A stretch of 64,000 nucleotides of DNA, taken from JBMNMU01 sp050953505. GTDB taxonomy: Bacteria; Bacillota; Clostridia; Peptostreptococcales; Anaerovoracaceae. The DNA is taken from assembly GCA_050953505.1 (NCBI GenBank), contig JBMNMU010000001.1, positions 1,364,001 to 1,428,000 on the forward strand, in the 5' to 3' direction. The stretch's first letter is position 1, and the number at the start of each line of letters is the position of its first letter. Shown piece by piece: positions 53,451 to 63,064 of this stretch. A model generated the notes under the pieces. It saw only the letters and a program-made list of their open reading frames with translations. It had not been told where the DNA came from and ran no database searches. The position numbers and the translations under genes were made by a program.

Positions 53451-54347
53451 CTATTCAAATATTCCATCAGCAAATTCAACGGGGTCGAATTCCTTTAAGT
53501 CTTCCAAGCCCTCGCCTACACCGATGAATTTTACGGGCATTTCAAATTCGTCTGAAATAGTAATGACAATACCGCCTTTAGCAGTACCATCCAATTTCGT
53601 CAGTACAATACCCGTTATATCAGTAATTTCACCAAATTCCTTCGCTTGTGAAAGAGCATTCTTACCTGTTGCAGAATCTAATACAAGAAGGGTCTCTTTC
53701 TCCGCCTCGGGGTACTCTCTCAAGATAACTTTATTCATTTTTTCCAGCTCAGTCATAAGATTTTTCTTTGTCTGCAGCCTGCCCGCTGTATCGCATATTA
53801 AAACATCAATGTTCCTGGCCTTTGCAGACTGAATTGCGTCATAGATAACAGCAGAAGGATCTGCTCCCTCTTGATGTTTAATCACATTTACCCCGATTCT
53901 ATCTCCCCAAACCTCAAGCTGTTCACTGGCAGCAGCTCTAAAAGTATCAGCCGCTGCAAGAAGAACTGTCTTTCCATCTTGCTTAAATTTGTGAGCTAAT
54001 TTTGCAATGGAGGTTGTTTTACCACCGCCATTGACGCCAATCATTAAAATAACTAAGGGTGTTTTATCCGATAGTTTATGAGCATCACCCTTATCCATTA
54101 GCTGGGTAATGATATTCTTGATTTGCGCCTTTACAGCATCACCATCTCTAAGGTTCATGCTCTTAATATCTTTTCTTAATTGGTCAGTAATCTTCATAGT
54201 GGTATCCATGCCGATATCGGAGGTAATTAATACTTCCTCAAGCTCCTCTATCATTTCCTCATCTATTTCAGGTCGCATGAAGATAACATCTTCAATTTTT
54301 TCTTGTAATCTTCCAAAGAATGATTTCTTCTTTTTTAATAAAGCCAT
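53451..54347 (-). CDS. ftsY: Signal recognition particle receptor FtsY
   Basis: This SRP GTPase brings Ffh-bound ribosomes to the Sec translocon. At 298 residues it lacks the long acidic A domain of E. coli FtsY, as usual in Firmicutes. The N domain covers 1-95 and the G domain the rest: P-loop GVNGGGKTT (104-112), DTAGR near 190, and TKLDG. It follows smc by 27 bp. The ffh gene often found next to it is not within the adjacent sequence. Confidence 0.97.
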   Translation of the reverse strand: MALLKKKKSFFGRLQEKIEDVIFMRPEIDEEMIEELEEVLITSDIGMDTTMKITDQLRKDIKSMNLRDGDAVKAQIKNIITQLMDKGDAHKLSDKTPLVILMIGVNGGGKTTSIAKLAHKFKQDGKTVLLAAADTFRAAASEQLEVWGDRIGVNVIKHQEGADPSAVIYDAIQSAKARNIDVLICDTAGRLQTKKNLMTELEKMNKVILREYPEAEKETLLVLDSATGKNALSQAKEFGEITDITGIVLTKLDGTAKGGIVITISDEFEMPVKFIGVGEGLEDLKEFDPVEFADGIFE

Positions 54348-54374
54348 ATTAATTTCCTTTCTATATTACGACGG

Positions 54375-57300
54375 TTATTCTAATTCAAATTCGTCATCTA
54401 GCTTTAAAGAAATAATTTTTGAAATACCCTGCTCAGGCATAGTTACGCCATATAAGATATCGGCATATTCCATGGTCGCCCTTTGATGTGTTACCAAGGC
54501 AAACTGTATCCCCTCAAAGGTCTTCAGATAGCGAGCAAACCGGTGGACATTCGCATCATCTAATGCAGCTTCCACCTCGTCCAAAATGCAAAATGGGGTG
54601 GGCTTCGCTTTTAATATGGCAAACATCAATGCAATAGCAGTCATGGTTTTTTCACCGCCGGACATAAGGTTGATATTCTGCAGCCTCTTTCCTGGAGGTT
54701 GTACAGCAATCTCTATCCCACATTCCAGGGGCTTTGTTTCATCATCTAATTTTAGCTCTGCAATTCCCCCGCCAAAAAGCTCTTTAAAAATAATTTGAAA
54801 ATTTTCTACTATATTATCAAAACTTTCTTTAAAGTTCTTTTTAATTGCCTGGTCCATATCTTCAATAATCTTTTTCAATGAAGACATGGCCTCACTAATA
54901 TCATTTCTCTGGTCCGTTAGGAATTCATACCGCTCACTTAAAGCTTCAAATTCCTTGATAGCTCCTATGTTAACTTCTCCTAGTCTCTTTATGCTATTTT
55001 TTATCTCCCTGCTTTCTTTCATTGCAGAGGAAAGAACGAAGTCTCTTTTTTTAAAATCCATAACCTGAAGATAAGATATTTCAAATTCATCCCAAAGTCG
55101 ATCCTTGTAAGTATCAAGTTGAGTATCGTTTTTTGCTTGCTTAATTTCCAGTTCCACCTTCTGGGACTGATGTTTAGCCAGATTCTCTTCTAAAGCAGAC
55201 TTTTTCTTTGTTATTTCATTAAGATAATTAGAAGCTTCTACCTTTTCCTCCTGTAGCTCCATAAGATAATTTTCAAGAGCAACCTTTTCTGCTTCTTTTC
55301 TAGTTATTTCAGCTTCTAGGTCAGTAAAACTGTTTTCCAGATGATCTTTTTGTGTTTCAAGCTCAGCTAAGGTTTTTTCTTTGCCAAGCTTTTCTTTTGT
55401 CAATTCCTTGATTTGCTCATCTATTCTGCTTCTTCTTTGCTCTAAATTATTTTTTTCACTTTCCGTGGCACTCAATGAAATTTTTACTTTTGTAATTTCT
55501 TCATTTGCAGCCTCCAGCTGTATTTTATCTTTCTCGTATCCAGCCATATCTGCATCAGTGTAGCTCTCCACTTCTGCAATTTCCTTTTGTCCTTCATCAA
55601 CAGCCTTTTTTAGCTCTTCTATCATAGTCTGACAGCTGTGAACCTCTATTTCTATAGAGTCTAGCTCCTTAAGCCATTTTGCTTCACTGTTATGGTAATC
55701 AGCTAGCTGCCTTTTTAAGTTGTCTAATGAATTTTGGTTTGTAAGCAATTCCAGCTGGATGTCATGATATTCTTTTTCCTTCTTTTGTATCTCAGCGGAT
55801 ATATCTATCATACCCGTTCTAAGGGTTTCAATGTCTTTTATAGCCTTGGCTCTGGTTTGCTCCATGACTTTTAGCTTTTCACCAAGCTCCTGTGCTTCCG
55901 CTTTTCTTTCTAAAAGATTAGTAGATTTATGCCTGTAAGCACCTCCGCTAATAGCACCCCCTGCATTTATAACATCACCATCAAGGGTAACAAATCGAAG
56001 GCCACCTACGGACTTTTTCGAAAGCTTTACAGCATTGTCCAATGTGTCAACGACAATAACTCGCCCTAGTAAATAATCCATCACCCTCTGATATTTGGAA
56101 TCAAAGCGAATGCATTCAACGCCTACTCCTAGAAAGCCCTGTGATTTTTTCATAGCCGCACTTAAGTCAGATCGACTGGTTTTGATGCTATTAAGGGGTA
56201 GAAAGGTCAATCTTCCCGCCTTATTTCTCTTGAGGATATCTATCGCATCCTGAGCACTTTTCTCATTCTCACATATAATATTCTGAAGAGCTGCGCCCAA
56301 AGCCGTTTCAATGGCTGTTTCAAATCCCTTTGGCACCTGAATTAATTCTGCTACAACCCCATGAATTCCTGACGTTTTTGATTTCATAATAAACTTAACA
56401 GCATTATTATACCCCTCATAAGAGCTTTCCATTTCCTCTATCATCTTTTTTCTTGCAGAGGCTTGCCCTATTGAGATCCTTAGCTCATCGTAATCCCTTG
56501 CTAGTTTTCTTTCCTTTATACTGTCTTCTTCAAACTGACTTTTTAATACTTTAATTGCATCGTCAATTTTCCTTAGCCTTTCCTGGGTAACAGCATTTTC
56601 TTCAGATAAAGCTTTCTGTTGAGTAGATAAATTATTATTTAAATCGGCAGCTTCTTCTCTTTCAGATTCAATCTGCTGCCTTCTTCTATCTAGCGTATTT
56701 CTTAAATTTTCCAAACTGGCTATTTCTGAGGTTTTGTTGGTTATGGTGCTATGTAGCTCATAAATCTTATTTTTCTTCTCGTCGATTTCCTTTGCTTTTG
56801 CGCTAATTAATCCTGTCATTTCGGAATAATTGTTGATTTTTATATTCAGATCTTCTTCTAGATTTGCTAAAGCCTCCTCCACCTTTATCATGGCTTGAGA
56901 GATTTCCGAAGAATTTTGCTCTTCCCTATTAATTTTTTGTACCAATAAGGAAACTTCTTCTATAAGCCTGGTTTTTTCGCGTTCAATGGCTGCCAATCTT
57001 TCCTTGCCTAGGTGGCTTTGGTTTGTTAGGTTTCCGATGGATTCCACAATAGTAAGAAGCTTATCCCTCCCTTTATTCACAAGAGTTTCAAGCTCCTCGC
57101 TACGGTTATTATGTTTTTGGATATCTGAATCTATCTCAATCTTTTCATTCCTGATCTCTTCAATCTGATGGTTTAGTTCTATAAGGTCGTCTTTTATGTA
57201 TTCATTCTTTAATTCTATGTTTTCAATATTTTTAAGGGTTATATTAACTTCTAGCTCTTTATATTGATCCCTTAGCTTAAGGTACTCTTTGGCTTTTTTG

Positions 57301-57926
57301 CTTTCCTCCTCTAGGCCCCCGATTCTGGATTCTATTTCCACAATAATATCATTTACACGATTCAGATTATTTTGAGATGCCTCCAATTTTCTCTCTGACT
57401 CTTCCCTTTTGGACCTGTACTTGACGATTCCTGCTGCTTCTTCAAAAATCTCTCTTCTACTTTCAGGCTTGTTGCTCACCATATCTGCAATTTTTCCTTG
57501 CCCGATAAGAGAATAGCCATCCACACCTATGCCTGTATCCATTATCAGCTCTCTGATGTCTCGAAGTCTACAAGGGTTACTATTAATCGAGTATTCACTT
57601 TCTCCGGAACGATACATTCTCCTTCGGATTGCCACCTCTGTGTAATCTATGGGAAGAATACCTGTCGTATTATCAATGACTAGGGTCACTTCAGCCATAC
57701 CCCGTGATTTTCTGTTTTGGGTACCTGAAAAAATAACCTCTTCCATTTTACCCCCACGAAGCATTTTTGGACTTTGCTCTCCTAGGACCCATCTTATGGC
57801 ATCAGAAATATTGCTTTTGCCACTTCCGTTAGGCCCGACAATACAGGTAATCCCTTTATGAAATTCAATGCTGACAGGCTCAGCAAAAGATTTGAATCCA
57901 TGCATATCGATTCTTTTAAAATACAA
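54375..57926 (-). CDS. smc: Chromosome segregation protein SMC
   Basis: The dimeric condensin ATPase has an N-terminal Walker A GPNGSGKS (31-38), two long coiled coils, a hinge at about 500-660, and the C-terminal MSGGEKTM signature and DEVEAALDD Walker B. The start is a TTG at 57926 with GAGAGGTGG in front; the product begins with YFKRIDMHGFKSFA, like other SMC proteins, and has 1183 residues. The longer frame to 58004 only reads rnc in another frame. The start overlaps the rnc stop by 11 bp. It works with ScpA/ScpB, not in this window. Confidence 0.97.
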   Translation of the reverse strand: MYFKRIDMHGFKSFAEPVSIEFHKGITCIVGPNGSGKSNISDAIRWVLGEQSPKMLRGGKMEEVIFSGTQNRKSRGMAEVTLVIDNTTGILPIDYTEVAIRRRMYRSGESEYSINSNPCRLRDIRELIMDTGIGVDGYSLIGQGKIADMVSNKPESRREIFEEAAGIVKYRSKREESERKLEASQNNLNRVNDIIVEIESRIGGLEEESKKAKEYLKLRDQYKELEVNITLKNIENIELKNEYIKDDLIELNHQIEEIRNEKIEIDSDIQKHNNRSEELETLVNKGRDKLLTIVESIGNLTNQSHLGKERLAAIEREKTRLIEEVSLLVQKINREEQNSSEISQAMIKVEEALANLEEDLNIKINNYSEMTGLISAKAKEIDEKKNKIYELHSTITNKTSEIASLENLRNTLDRRRQQIESEREEAADLNNNLSTQQKALSEENAVTQERLRKIDDAIKVLKSQFEEDSIKERKLARDYDELRISIGQASARKKMIEEMESSYEGYNNAVKFIMKSKTSGIHGVVAELIQVPKGFETAIETALGAALQNIICENEKSAQDAIDILKRNKAGRLTFLPLNSIKTSRSDLSAAMKKSQGFLGVGVECIRFDSKYQRVMDYLLGRVIVVDTLDNAVKLSKKSVGGLRFVTLDGDVINAGGAISGGAYRHKSTNLLERKAEAQELGEKLKVMEQTRAKAIKDIETLRTGMIDISAEIQKKEKEYHDIQLELLTNQNSLDNLKRQLADYHNSEAKWLKELDSIEIEVHSCQTMIEELKKAVDEGQKEIAEVESYTDADMAGYEKDKIQLEAANEEITKVKISLSATESEKNNLEQRRSRIDEQIKELTKEKLGKEKTLAELETQKDHLENSFTDLEAEITRKEAEKVALENYLMELQEEKVEASNYLNEITKKKSALEENLAKHQSQKVELEIKQAKNDTQLDTYKDRLWDEFEISYLQVMDFKKRDFVLSSAMKESREIKNSIKRLGEVNIGAIKEFEALSERYEFLTDQRNDISEAMSSLKKIIEDMDQAIKKNFKESFDNIVENFQIIFKELFGGGIAELKLDDETKPLECGIEIAVQPPGKRLQNINLMSGGEKTMTAIALMFAILKAKPTPFCILDEVEAALDDANVHRFARYLKTFEGIQFALVTHQRATMEYADILYGVTMPEQGISKIISLKLDDEFELE

Positions 57927-58638
57927 AGGTGCCACCTCTCTCCAATGCTTCTTTTGCAGCATTCTGTTCAGCTTCTTTTTTGTTCTTTCCCGATCCACTG
58001 CCAATTATTTTGCCGTTATAGGATAGGTTTACAAAGAAGACCTTATTATGATCCGGCCCTTCTTCTTTTTCAATAATATATTTGATATTTGCTTCTCCTT
58101 TAGATTGGAGCTTCTCTTGAATATCCGTCTTGTAGTCTCGGCTTAGCTTGCCGGCAATAGCATTCTTTATAGTTTCTGAAAAATATTTTATAACAAAAAT
58201 TTGTGCTTGATCCCAGCCTCCGTCTAAATAAACTGCAGCAATAACAGCCTCCATGGCATCTGCTAAAATAGAATCTCTATCTCTTCCCCCCGTATTTTCC
58301 TCGCCCTTGCCTAAACGGAGATATTTGCCTAAGGAAAGTTGTCTGCTACATTGAGCCAGCGACCGCTCGCAAACAATTGCAGCTCTTAATTTTGAAAGCT
58401 TGCCTTCCTCCACATTTTCCAGCTGGTTATAAAGTTGTTCACTGATTATAGCATCAAAAATAGCATCACCCAGAAACTCAAGCCTTTCGTTATCGCTGTT
58501 AGGCAGCTCTGTATTTAATCCGCTGGTAGTTCTTTTTCTACCTTCATTAATATAAGAGCTATGCGTTAATGCAGTCTCCAGGAGATGGGGATTTTTAAAT
58601 TTATATTCTAAGTTTTGCTGAAAGTCTCGATCACTCAC
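57916..58638 (-). CDS. rnc: Ribonuclease III
   Basis: A 240-residue double-strand RNA endonuclease for rRNA and mRNA processing. The RNase III domain has the signature ERLEFLGDAIFD (51-62) and the second acidic cluster around DSILADAMEA (about 122-131). A dsRNA-binding domain occupies about 164-235 (DIQEKLQSKGE...KKEAEQNAAKEAL). It overlaps plsX by 8 bp at its start and smc by 11 bp at its end. The acpP gene usual between plsX and rnc is absent. Confidence 0.97.
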   Translation of the reverse strand: MSDRDFQQNLEYKFKNPHLLETALTHSSYINEGRKRTTSGLNTELPNSDNERLEFLGDAIFDAIISEQLYNQLENVEEGKLSKLRAAIVCERSLAQCSRQLSLGKYLRLGKGEENTGGRDRDSILADAMEAVIAAVYLDGGWDQAQIFVIKYFSETIKNAIAGKLSRDYKTDIQEKLQSKGEANIKYIIEKEEGPDHNKVFFVNLSYNGKIIGSGSGKNKKEAEQNAAKEALERGGTFVF

Positions 58639-59650
58639 TGGTTATTATCTCCTCCAGCTCAAGTACAGCATTTTCAATAGTTTGAACTACATTGTGCTCT
58701 GCGTAAGGAATACCTTTTAGTATGGCATTTTTCACGGCCCTAGCACTAGATGATCCATGTATCTTTAGCACCGCACCTTTTACTCCTAATATTGGAGCGC
58801 CTCCGTATTCTGAGTAGTCAAAATCTGATTTCAATTCCTTTAGTTTACCCAGTAGTAGTATGGCTCCAATCTTGGACAAAATCCCTGTTGTGATTTTATT
58901 TTTAACCAGCTTCATAATAGACCAAGCGAGTCCCTCTGTAAGCTTTAAAATAACATTTCCTACAAATCCATCACAGACAATTACATTGCAACTACCCTTT
59001 GGCACATCTCTCGCTTCTACGTTTCCAATGAAATTTAATCTGCTTTTCGACAACAGCTCATAAGCTGCTTTTAAAACAGTGGTCCCTTTGTTTTCCTCTG
59101 ATCCAATGTTCACTAGGCCTACGGTGGGGTTTTCAACATTGAGCACCTGCTCCATGTAAATGCTTCCCATGGCGGCAAATTCTAAAAGATTGTTAGGTTT
59201 ACATTCTGAATTTGCTCCTGCATCTACAAGTAGGGATACCCCTCCTTCTTTCCTAACAACAGGATAAATGCTGGCAATAGCAGGCCGATCGATACCCTGT
59301 ATCCTTCCTAGGATGAATAGCCCGCCAGCCATCAGAGCGCCTGTATTTCCTGCTGAAATAAAAAGGTCTCCTTGACCTTCCTTTAACATATTCAATCCTC
59401 TCACCATGGAGGAATCCTGCTTTGTTCTTACTGCCTTTACCGGTGCTTCTTCGTTTGTAATTACCTGACTGGCATGAACAACTTTTATATTATTTCCCTT
59501 ATATTTATGTTTTGCAAGAAGCGCACTGATTTGAGCTTCATCTCCTACAATGATCATTTCATGTTCTGTATGAGCAGATGCTTTCACCGCACCCTCTACA
59601 ACTGACTGCGGTGCAAAATCTCCACCCATACCATCTATTATTATTTTCAA
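58631..59650 (-). CDS. plsX: Phosphate acyltransferase PlsX
   Basis: PlsX makes acyl phosphate from acyl-ACP for PlsY, starting phospholipid synthesis. The 339-residue product begins KIIIDGMGGDFAPQSVVEG, the family N-terminus, from a TTG at 59650 with GGAGGT 6 bp before it. The 60 extra codons of the longer frame run through palindromic repeats and are rejected. It contains the SAGNTGALMAGG and GSEENKGT blocks. fabHDG and acpP do not follow here. Confidence 0.95.
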   Translation of the reverse strand: MKIIIDGMGGDFAPQSVVEGAVKASAHTEHEMIIVGDEAQISALLAKHKYKGNNIKVVHASQVITNEEAPVKAVRTKQDSSMVRGLNMLKEGQGDLFISAGNTGALMAGGLFILGRIQGIDRPAIASIYPVVRKEGGVSLLVDAGANSECKPNNLLEFAAMGSIYMEQVLNVENPTVGLVNIGSEENKGTTVLKAAYELLSKSRLNFIGNVEARDVPKGSCNVIVCDGFVGNVILKLTEGLAWSIMKLVKNKITTGILSKIGAILLLGKLKELKSDFDYSEYGGAPILGVKGAVLKIHGSSSARAVKNAILKGIPYAEHNVVQTIENAVLELEEIITSE

Positions 59651-59736
59651 CTGTATACCTCCATAGTCCATGGACCCCTTGTCCCAATTTAATACAATAT
59701 AAAATATATCACAACATTTTGTCAATTGCAATTGAT

Positions 59737-59951
59737 GGTGTCTGACAGATCGGGTGGTATCAGATGCATTTTCCTCAGAATGGCGTCTAACATCTTTCCC
59801 ACAGTAACATAGAACGGTGTCTGACACCACAAAAAAGGCCTGCTAGGTTTAGTATTTGTCCCAGCGGCCTCTAATATAATTATTTTAAGTAAAATGGTGT
59901 CTGGTACCTTTTCCACAATGTGGTGCCTTATACTACACACTGACACCATCA
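59737..59951. repeat. Cluster of degenerate GGTGTCTGACACC repeats
   Basis: Copies at 59737-59748 (GGTGTCTGACAG), 59782-59794 (diverged), 59816-59828 (exact GGTGTCTGACACC), 59895-59907 (GGTGTCTGGTACC) and around 59938-59948 (CACTGACACCAT) fill the 305-bp gap between the SSB-like gene and plsX. The exact copy also matches the repeats at 9326-9363. Confidence 0.8.
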
Positions 59952-59955
59952 TCCT

Positions 59956-60588
59956 TTACTCCATTTTCAGAATGGAAACCTCGTAAGCAGTTTTTACTGT
60001 CACATTACCTTCAGTGTCTCTTTTTCTATATTCTCTGCTTTGGATTCTTCCTGTAATATTAATTTTTGTCCCTATATCCAAACAACTTGCATAACCAGCG
60101 TTTCTTCCCCAAGCGATGCAAGGTATGTAATCAGATTTATTATACATCCTATTAACAGCCAACATAATGTCGCAGATTTCTCTTCCTAATGGTGAAACTC
60201 TGGCAATGGGTTTTTTACATAAAAACCCTTCCAGATAAATCTTATTTTCATGAGCAATATCCTGATCACAACCATAAAAATTGAATTCTCGAGCAAAGAC
60301 TACCACAATGAGTTTATTCCTACCGTCTTGTTCTTCATTATAAGTCCTAACTTGCCCAATAATTTCAACGTAATCACCAGGTGAAAATTCTATATTCCAA
60401 ATGAGCCTTTCAGATATTATAATTTGAATGTTATCTCTGAAGCCACTTTTCCTGTCTATTCCCAGTGTAAAACAGTAAAAAGTTTCGCCATAGGATTTAT
60501 GATTAATTATTGGTGGCGACACCACTACTCCTACTAACAGTGCTCTATTTGTTTCATATCCTTTGTCTTCAAAATACTCAGTTCCCAT
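59956..60588 (-). CDS. SSB-like protein with two OB-fold domains
   Basis: The 210-residue protein has two similar OB folds: one around 15-105 (ALLVGVVVSPPI ... VEIIGQVRTY) and one around 118-205 (IYLEGFLCKKPIARVSPLGREICDIMLAVNR, then YIPCIAWGRNAGYASCLDIGTKINITGRIQSREY). The second is clearly SSB-type, where the PCIAWGRNA segment and GRIQSREYRK match single-strand DNA-binding proteins. A glutamine-rich or acidic C-terminal tail, used by SSB to bind partners, is missing. Tandem-OB SSB-like proteins occur in Clostridia; a role in recombination or competence is a guess. Confidence 0.8.
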   Translation of the reverse strand: MGTEYFEDKGYETNRALLVGVVVSPPIINHKSYGETFYCFTLGIDRKSGFRDNIQIIISERLIWNIEFSPGDYVEIIGQVRTYNEEQDGRNKLIVVVFAREFNFYGCDQDIAHENKIYLEGFLCKKPIARVSPLGREICDIMLAVNRMYNKSDYIPCIAWGRNAGYASCLDIGTKINITGRIQSREYRKRDTEGNVTVKTAYEVSILKME

Positions 60589-60806
60589 GGTTTTTTCCCC
60601 CTTTTACCTTAACCGCAAAACCCTTTTCGTATCATTTAGCAACTGAAAAATTGCAGACGGTTACCTGGTTAATTTCTTTTATTTTGTCTATAAAATACAT
60701 ATGGCATATTCGGCAAAGTGATTAGACGGCCTATTTTATAGTCTATTCAAGTAATTTTGGTAATATGCTAATTAAACAAGAGGGAGATGAAATAAGTATT
60801 CAAAAA
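60589..60806. other. Intergenic stretch with no recognised gene
   Basis: The 328-bp gap between cysK and the SSB-like gene holds only the cysK terminator (60807-60841). The remaining sequence is AT-rich, with no convincing open frame, RNA or promoter beyond weak -10-like boxes. Confidence 0.5.
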
Positions 60807-60846
60807 CGAAGTATTCGACCCATACAGGGTCGAATACTTCGATGCT
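60807..60846 (-). terminator. Terminator of cysK
   Basis: A perfect 15-bp stem CGAAGTATTCGACCC / GGGTCGAATACTTCG with a 5-nt loop. On the minus strand TTTTTG follows directly. Confidence 0.9.
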
Positions 60847-60916
60847 TTTCTATTTGTTTTTTAGAGGAGTGGTAATAATATAAGTGATACCCTTTTAAAA
60901 CTATTTCTATCAACAA

Positions 60917-61849
60917 TTATTCAGAAAATAATGCAGTAGAAAGATATCTTTCTCCAGTGTCAGGCAAAACCACAACTATGGTTTTACCCTTATTCTCAGC
61001 CCTCTTCGCCAGCTCTGTTGCTGCATGTAAGGCTGCACCAGATGAAATACCTACTAAAAGACCTTCTGTTTTAGAAATTTTTCTTCCCGCTTCGAAGGCA
61101 CTTTCATTATCCACAGTTATTATTTCATCATAAATAGAAGTATTGAGTACATTTGGAACAAATCCTGCACCGATACCCTGAATCTTGTGAGATCCAGCAG
61201 TTCCTTTAGAAAGCACAGGAGAATCTGTAGGTTCTACAGCAATAATTTTCACATGGGATTTCTTTGATTTCAAATATTCTCCTACTCCTGTAATCGTTCC
61301 CCCTGTTCCAATACCCGATACAAATATGTCTACTTCGCCCTTTGTGTCTTCCCATATTTCAGGACCCGTTGTAGATCTATGGACTTCTGGATTTGCCGGA
61401 TTTTCAAATTGACTAGGTATAAAAGAATTAGGAGTGTTGGCAGCAATTTCTTCAGCCTTGGCTATAGCCCCCTTCATCCCTTTTGCTCCGTCCGTTAGAA
61501 CTAGTTCAGCGCCATAAGCCTTCAAAAGGTTTCGCCTTTCTACACTCATAGTTTCTGGCATTGTTAAAATTAACCTGTATCCCCTTGCTGCCGCTACAGA
61601 TGCGAGACCTATTCCAGTATTTCCACTAGTTGGTTCAACAATAGTTGCTCCTTCTTTTATTAAGCCTTTACTTTCCGCATCATCTAACATAGCCTTTGCA
61701 ATTCTATCTTTGACACTGCCGGCTGGATTGAAATATTCTAGCTTAGCTAGGATTTTAGCCTCCAGCTGTTCTTTCTTTTCATACCTAGATAGCTCCAACA
61801 AAGGGGTTTTTCCAATTAACTCATCTAAGCTTTTATATACTCTTGACAT
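60917..61849 (-). CDS. cysK: Cysteine synthase (O-acetylserine sulfhydrylase)
   Basis: This PLP enzyme makes cysteine from O-acetylserine and sulfide. The 310-residue protein has the PLP lysine in PAGSVKDR (about 47), substrate loop TSGNTG (75-80), phosphate cup GTGGTITG (about 178) and PDTGERYLS. AAGGAG precedes the ATG. No cysE adjoins and no riboswitch or CymR-type site was recognised in the 144-bp leader. It has its own terminator. Confidence 0.96.
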   Translation of the reverse strand: MSRVYKSLDELIGKTPLLELSRYEKKEQLEAKILAKLEYFNPAGSVKDRIAKAMLDDAESKGLIKEGATIVEPTSGNTGIGLASVAAARGYRLILTMPETMSVERRNLLKAYGAELVLTDGAKGMKGAIAKAEEIAANTPNSFIPSQFENPANPEVHRSTTGPEIWEDTKGEVDIFVSGIGTGGTITGVGEYLKSKKSHVKIIAVEPTDSPVLSKGTAGSHKIQGIGAGFVPNVLNTSIYDEIITVDNESAFEAGRKISKTEGLLVGISSGAALHAATELAKRAENKGKTIVVVLPDTGERYLSTALFSE

Positions 61850-61993
61850 ATTTTTTATCTCCTTTACTGCTATTTAAAATATCCAATCTTGAAGATTGTA
61901 TTCTAAGTTTATCGTAAGTAAGTGTTAATATTATTCCTATCACACTACTAGGATTTATTTTATATACCCCTTCCTAGTATTTAAAAACAAAAA

Positions 61994-62023
61994 GTAACCA
62001 ATTTATTTTTCTAAATTGGTTAC
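61994..62023 (-). terminator. Terminator of the deacetylase gene
   Basis: A perfect 12-bp stem GTAACCAATTTA / TAAATTGGTTAC, then TTTTTGTTTTTAA on the minus strand, 27 bp after the stop. Confidence 0.85.
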
Positions 62024-62049
62024 CCATATCATCCATATATGATTATGTT

Positions 62050-62805
62050 CTAATTGGCTATCTGCCTCCCCGTATGATCCATGTGATAATTTTCCCACAT
62101 AATGAGTTCTCCTATAGGAACAATGCTATATCCCTTTGACTGCAGCTTTTCTAGAATTAGAGGAAGATAGGTTTGCACATGCTGAGCATTATTATGAAAT
62201 AGAACAATGGAGCCAGGTTTTACATTTCTGGTCACTCTATCAACAATTTGCTCTGCACTAATATCCTTCCAATCTAAACTATCAACATCCCACTGAATTA
62301 CTTTGTATCCGTTGGCTTCTGCTGTTTCGATCAGTTTATTACTGTATGCGCCAAAAGGTGGCCTAAAAACCCTAGTGCGTGCACCTGTGATCCCTTCAAT
62401 CTTTTCTTCTGTTGTCTTTAATTCTTTAATGATTTGTTCCTCAGAAAGATCCGCCATATTTGGATGGGTTGCCGAGTGGTTACCAAGTTCATGCCCTCTC
62501 TTGTGGATTTCTAACACATCCTCAGGAAACTCATCAGCCCAAAATTCAACTAAAAAGAAAGTAGTCTTTACACCGTACTGATCCAAAATATCCAATATAG
62601 GTACCGTATGCTCGTTCCCCCAAGCCGCATCAAAGCTAATAGCTATTTTCTTCTCATCCATATCTACAGAATATATTGGAAGCTTTTTTCCCTCGCCAAA
62701 TACAGTATCAAAGCCTAAAGCACCAAGACCAATAGATAAAGCCACCGCCACGATGACACACGCTGCTATCCCTTGAATAATCAGTTTATTTCTTTGCCTG
62801 CTCAT
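62050..62805 (-). CDS. PdaB-type polysaccharide deacetylase
   Basis: A 251-residue NodB-fold protein with one N-terminal membrane anchor (about 9-30). The metal site is SFDAAWG (the DD motif replaced by DAAW as in sporulation PdaB proteins) and HELGNHSATHP. The RPPFGAYS block and the HNNAQ late motif complete the active site. PdaB-like enzymes act on spore cortex peptidoglycan. AAGGAGGAAGG precedes the ATG. Lying with spoIVA in the wider region, it fits an endospore former, though the two are not in one operon. Confidence 0.88.
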   Translation of the reverse strand: MSRQRNKLIIQGIAACVIVAVALSIGLGALGFDTVFGEGKKLPIYSVDMDEKKIAISFDAAWGNEHTVPILDILDQYGVKTTFFLVEFWADEFPEDVLEIHKRGHELGNHSATHPNMADLSEEQIIKELKTTEEKIEGITGARTRVFRPPFGAYSNKLIETAEANGYKVIQWDVDSLDWKDISAEQIVDRVTRNVKPGSIVLFHNNAQHVQTYLPLILEKLQSKGYSIVPIGELIMWENYHMDHTGRQIAN

Positions 62806-63064
62806 GTACCCTTCCTCCTTTAGGTAATGTTCCTCTTGTCCTTAATATCCGCATCATTATAGTTTATTCTGTGACTTTTCTAATATTACTGCTTTCACAG
62901 ACAGTTTTTATATCCCTAAATTACTCTACATGTTCTTGGGAATTCGCAGCGTTTGAAACAGGCTGTTGATGCAAGAATTATTTCGAAAGGGCATTAGACA
63001 TAATAATCTGTATTGGTGTATAGTAAAATGAACGAACAATCTATAATTTTACGAGAGGTGTAAA

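Noticed and set aside
57927..58004. 26-codon extension of smc
   Set aside because: It lies inside rnc in another frame; SMC proteins begin at YFKRIDMHGFKSF, here a TTG with a good ribosome site.
59651..59830. 60-codon N-terminal extension of plsX
   Set aside because: It reads through palindromic repeats, has no family similarity, and a TTG with GGAGGT fits the family N-terminus.
59737..59951. GGTGTC repeats considered as a CRISPR array
   Set aside because: Copies are too short, unevenly spaced and diverged, and no cas gene is present.
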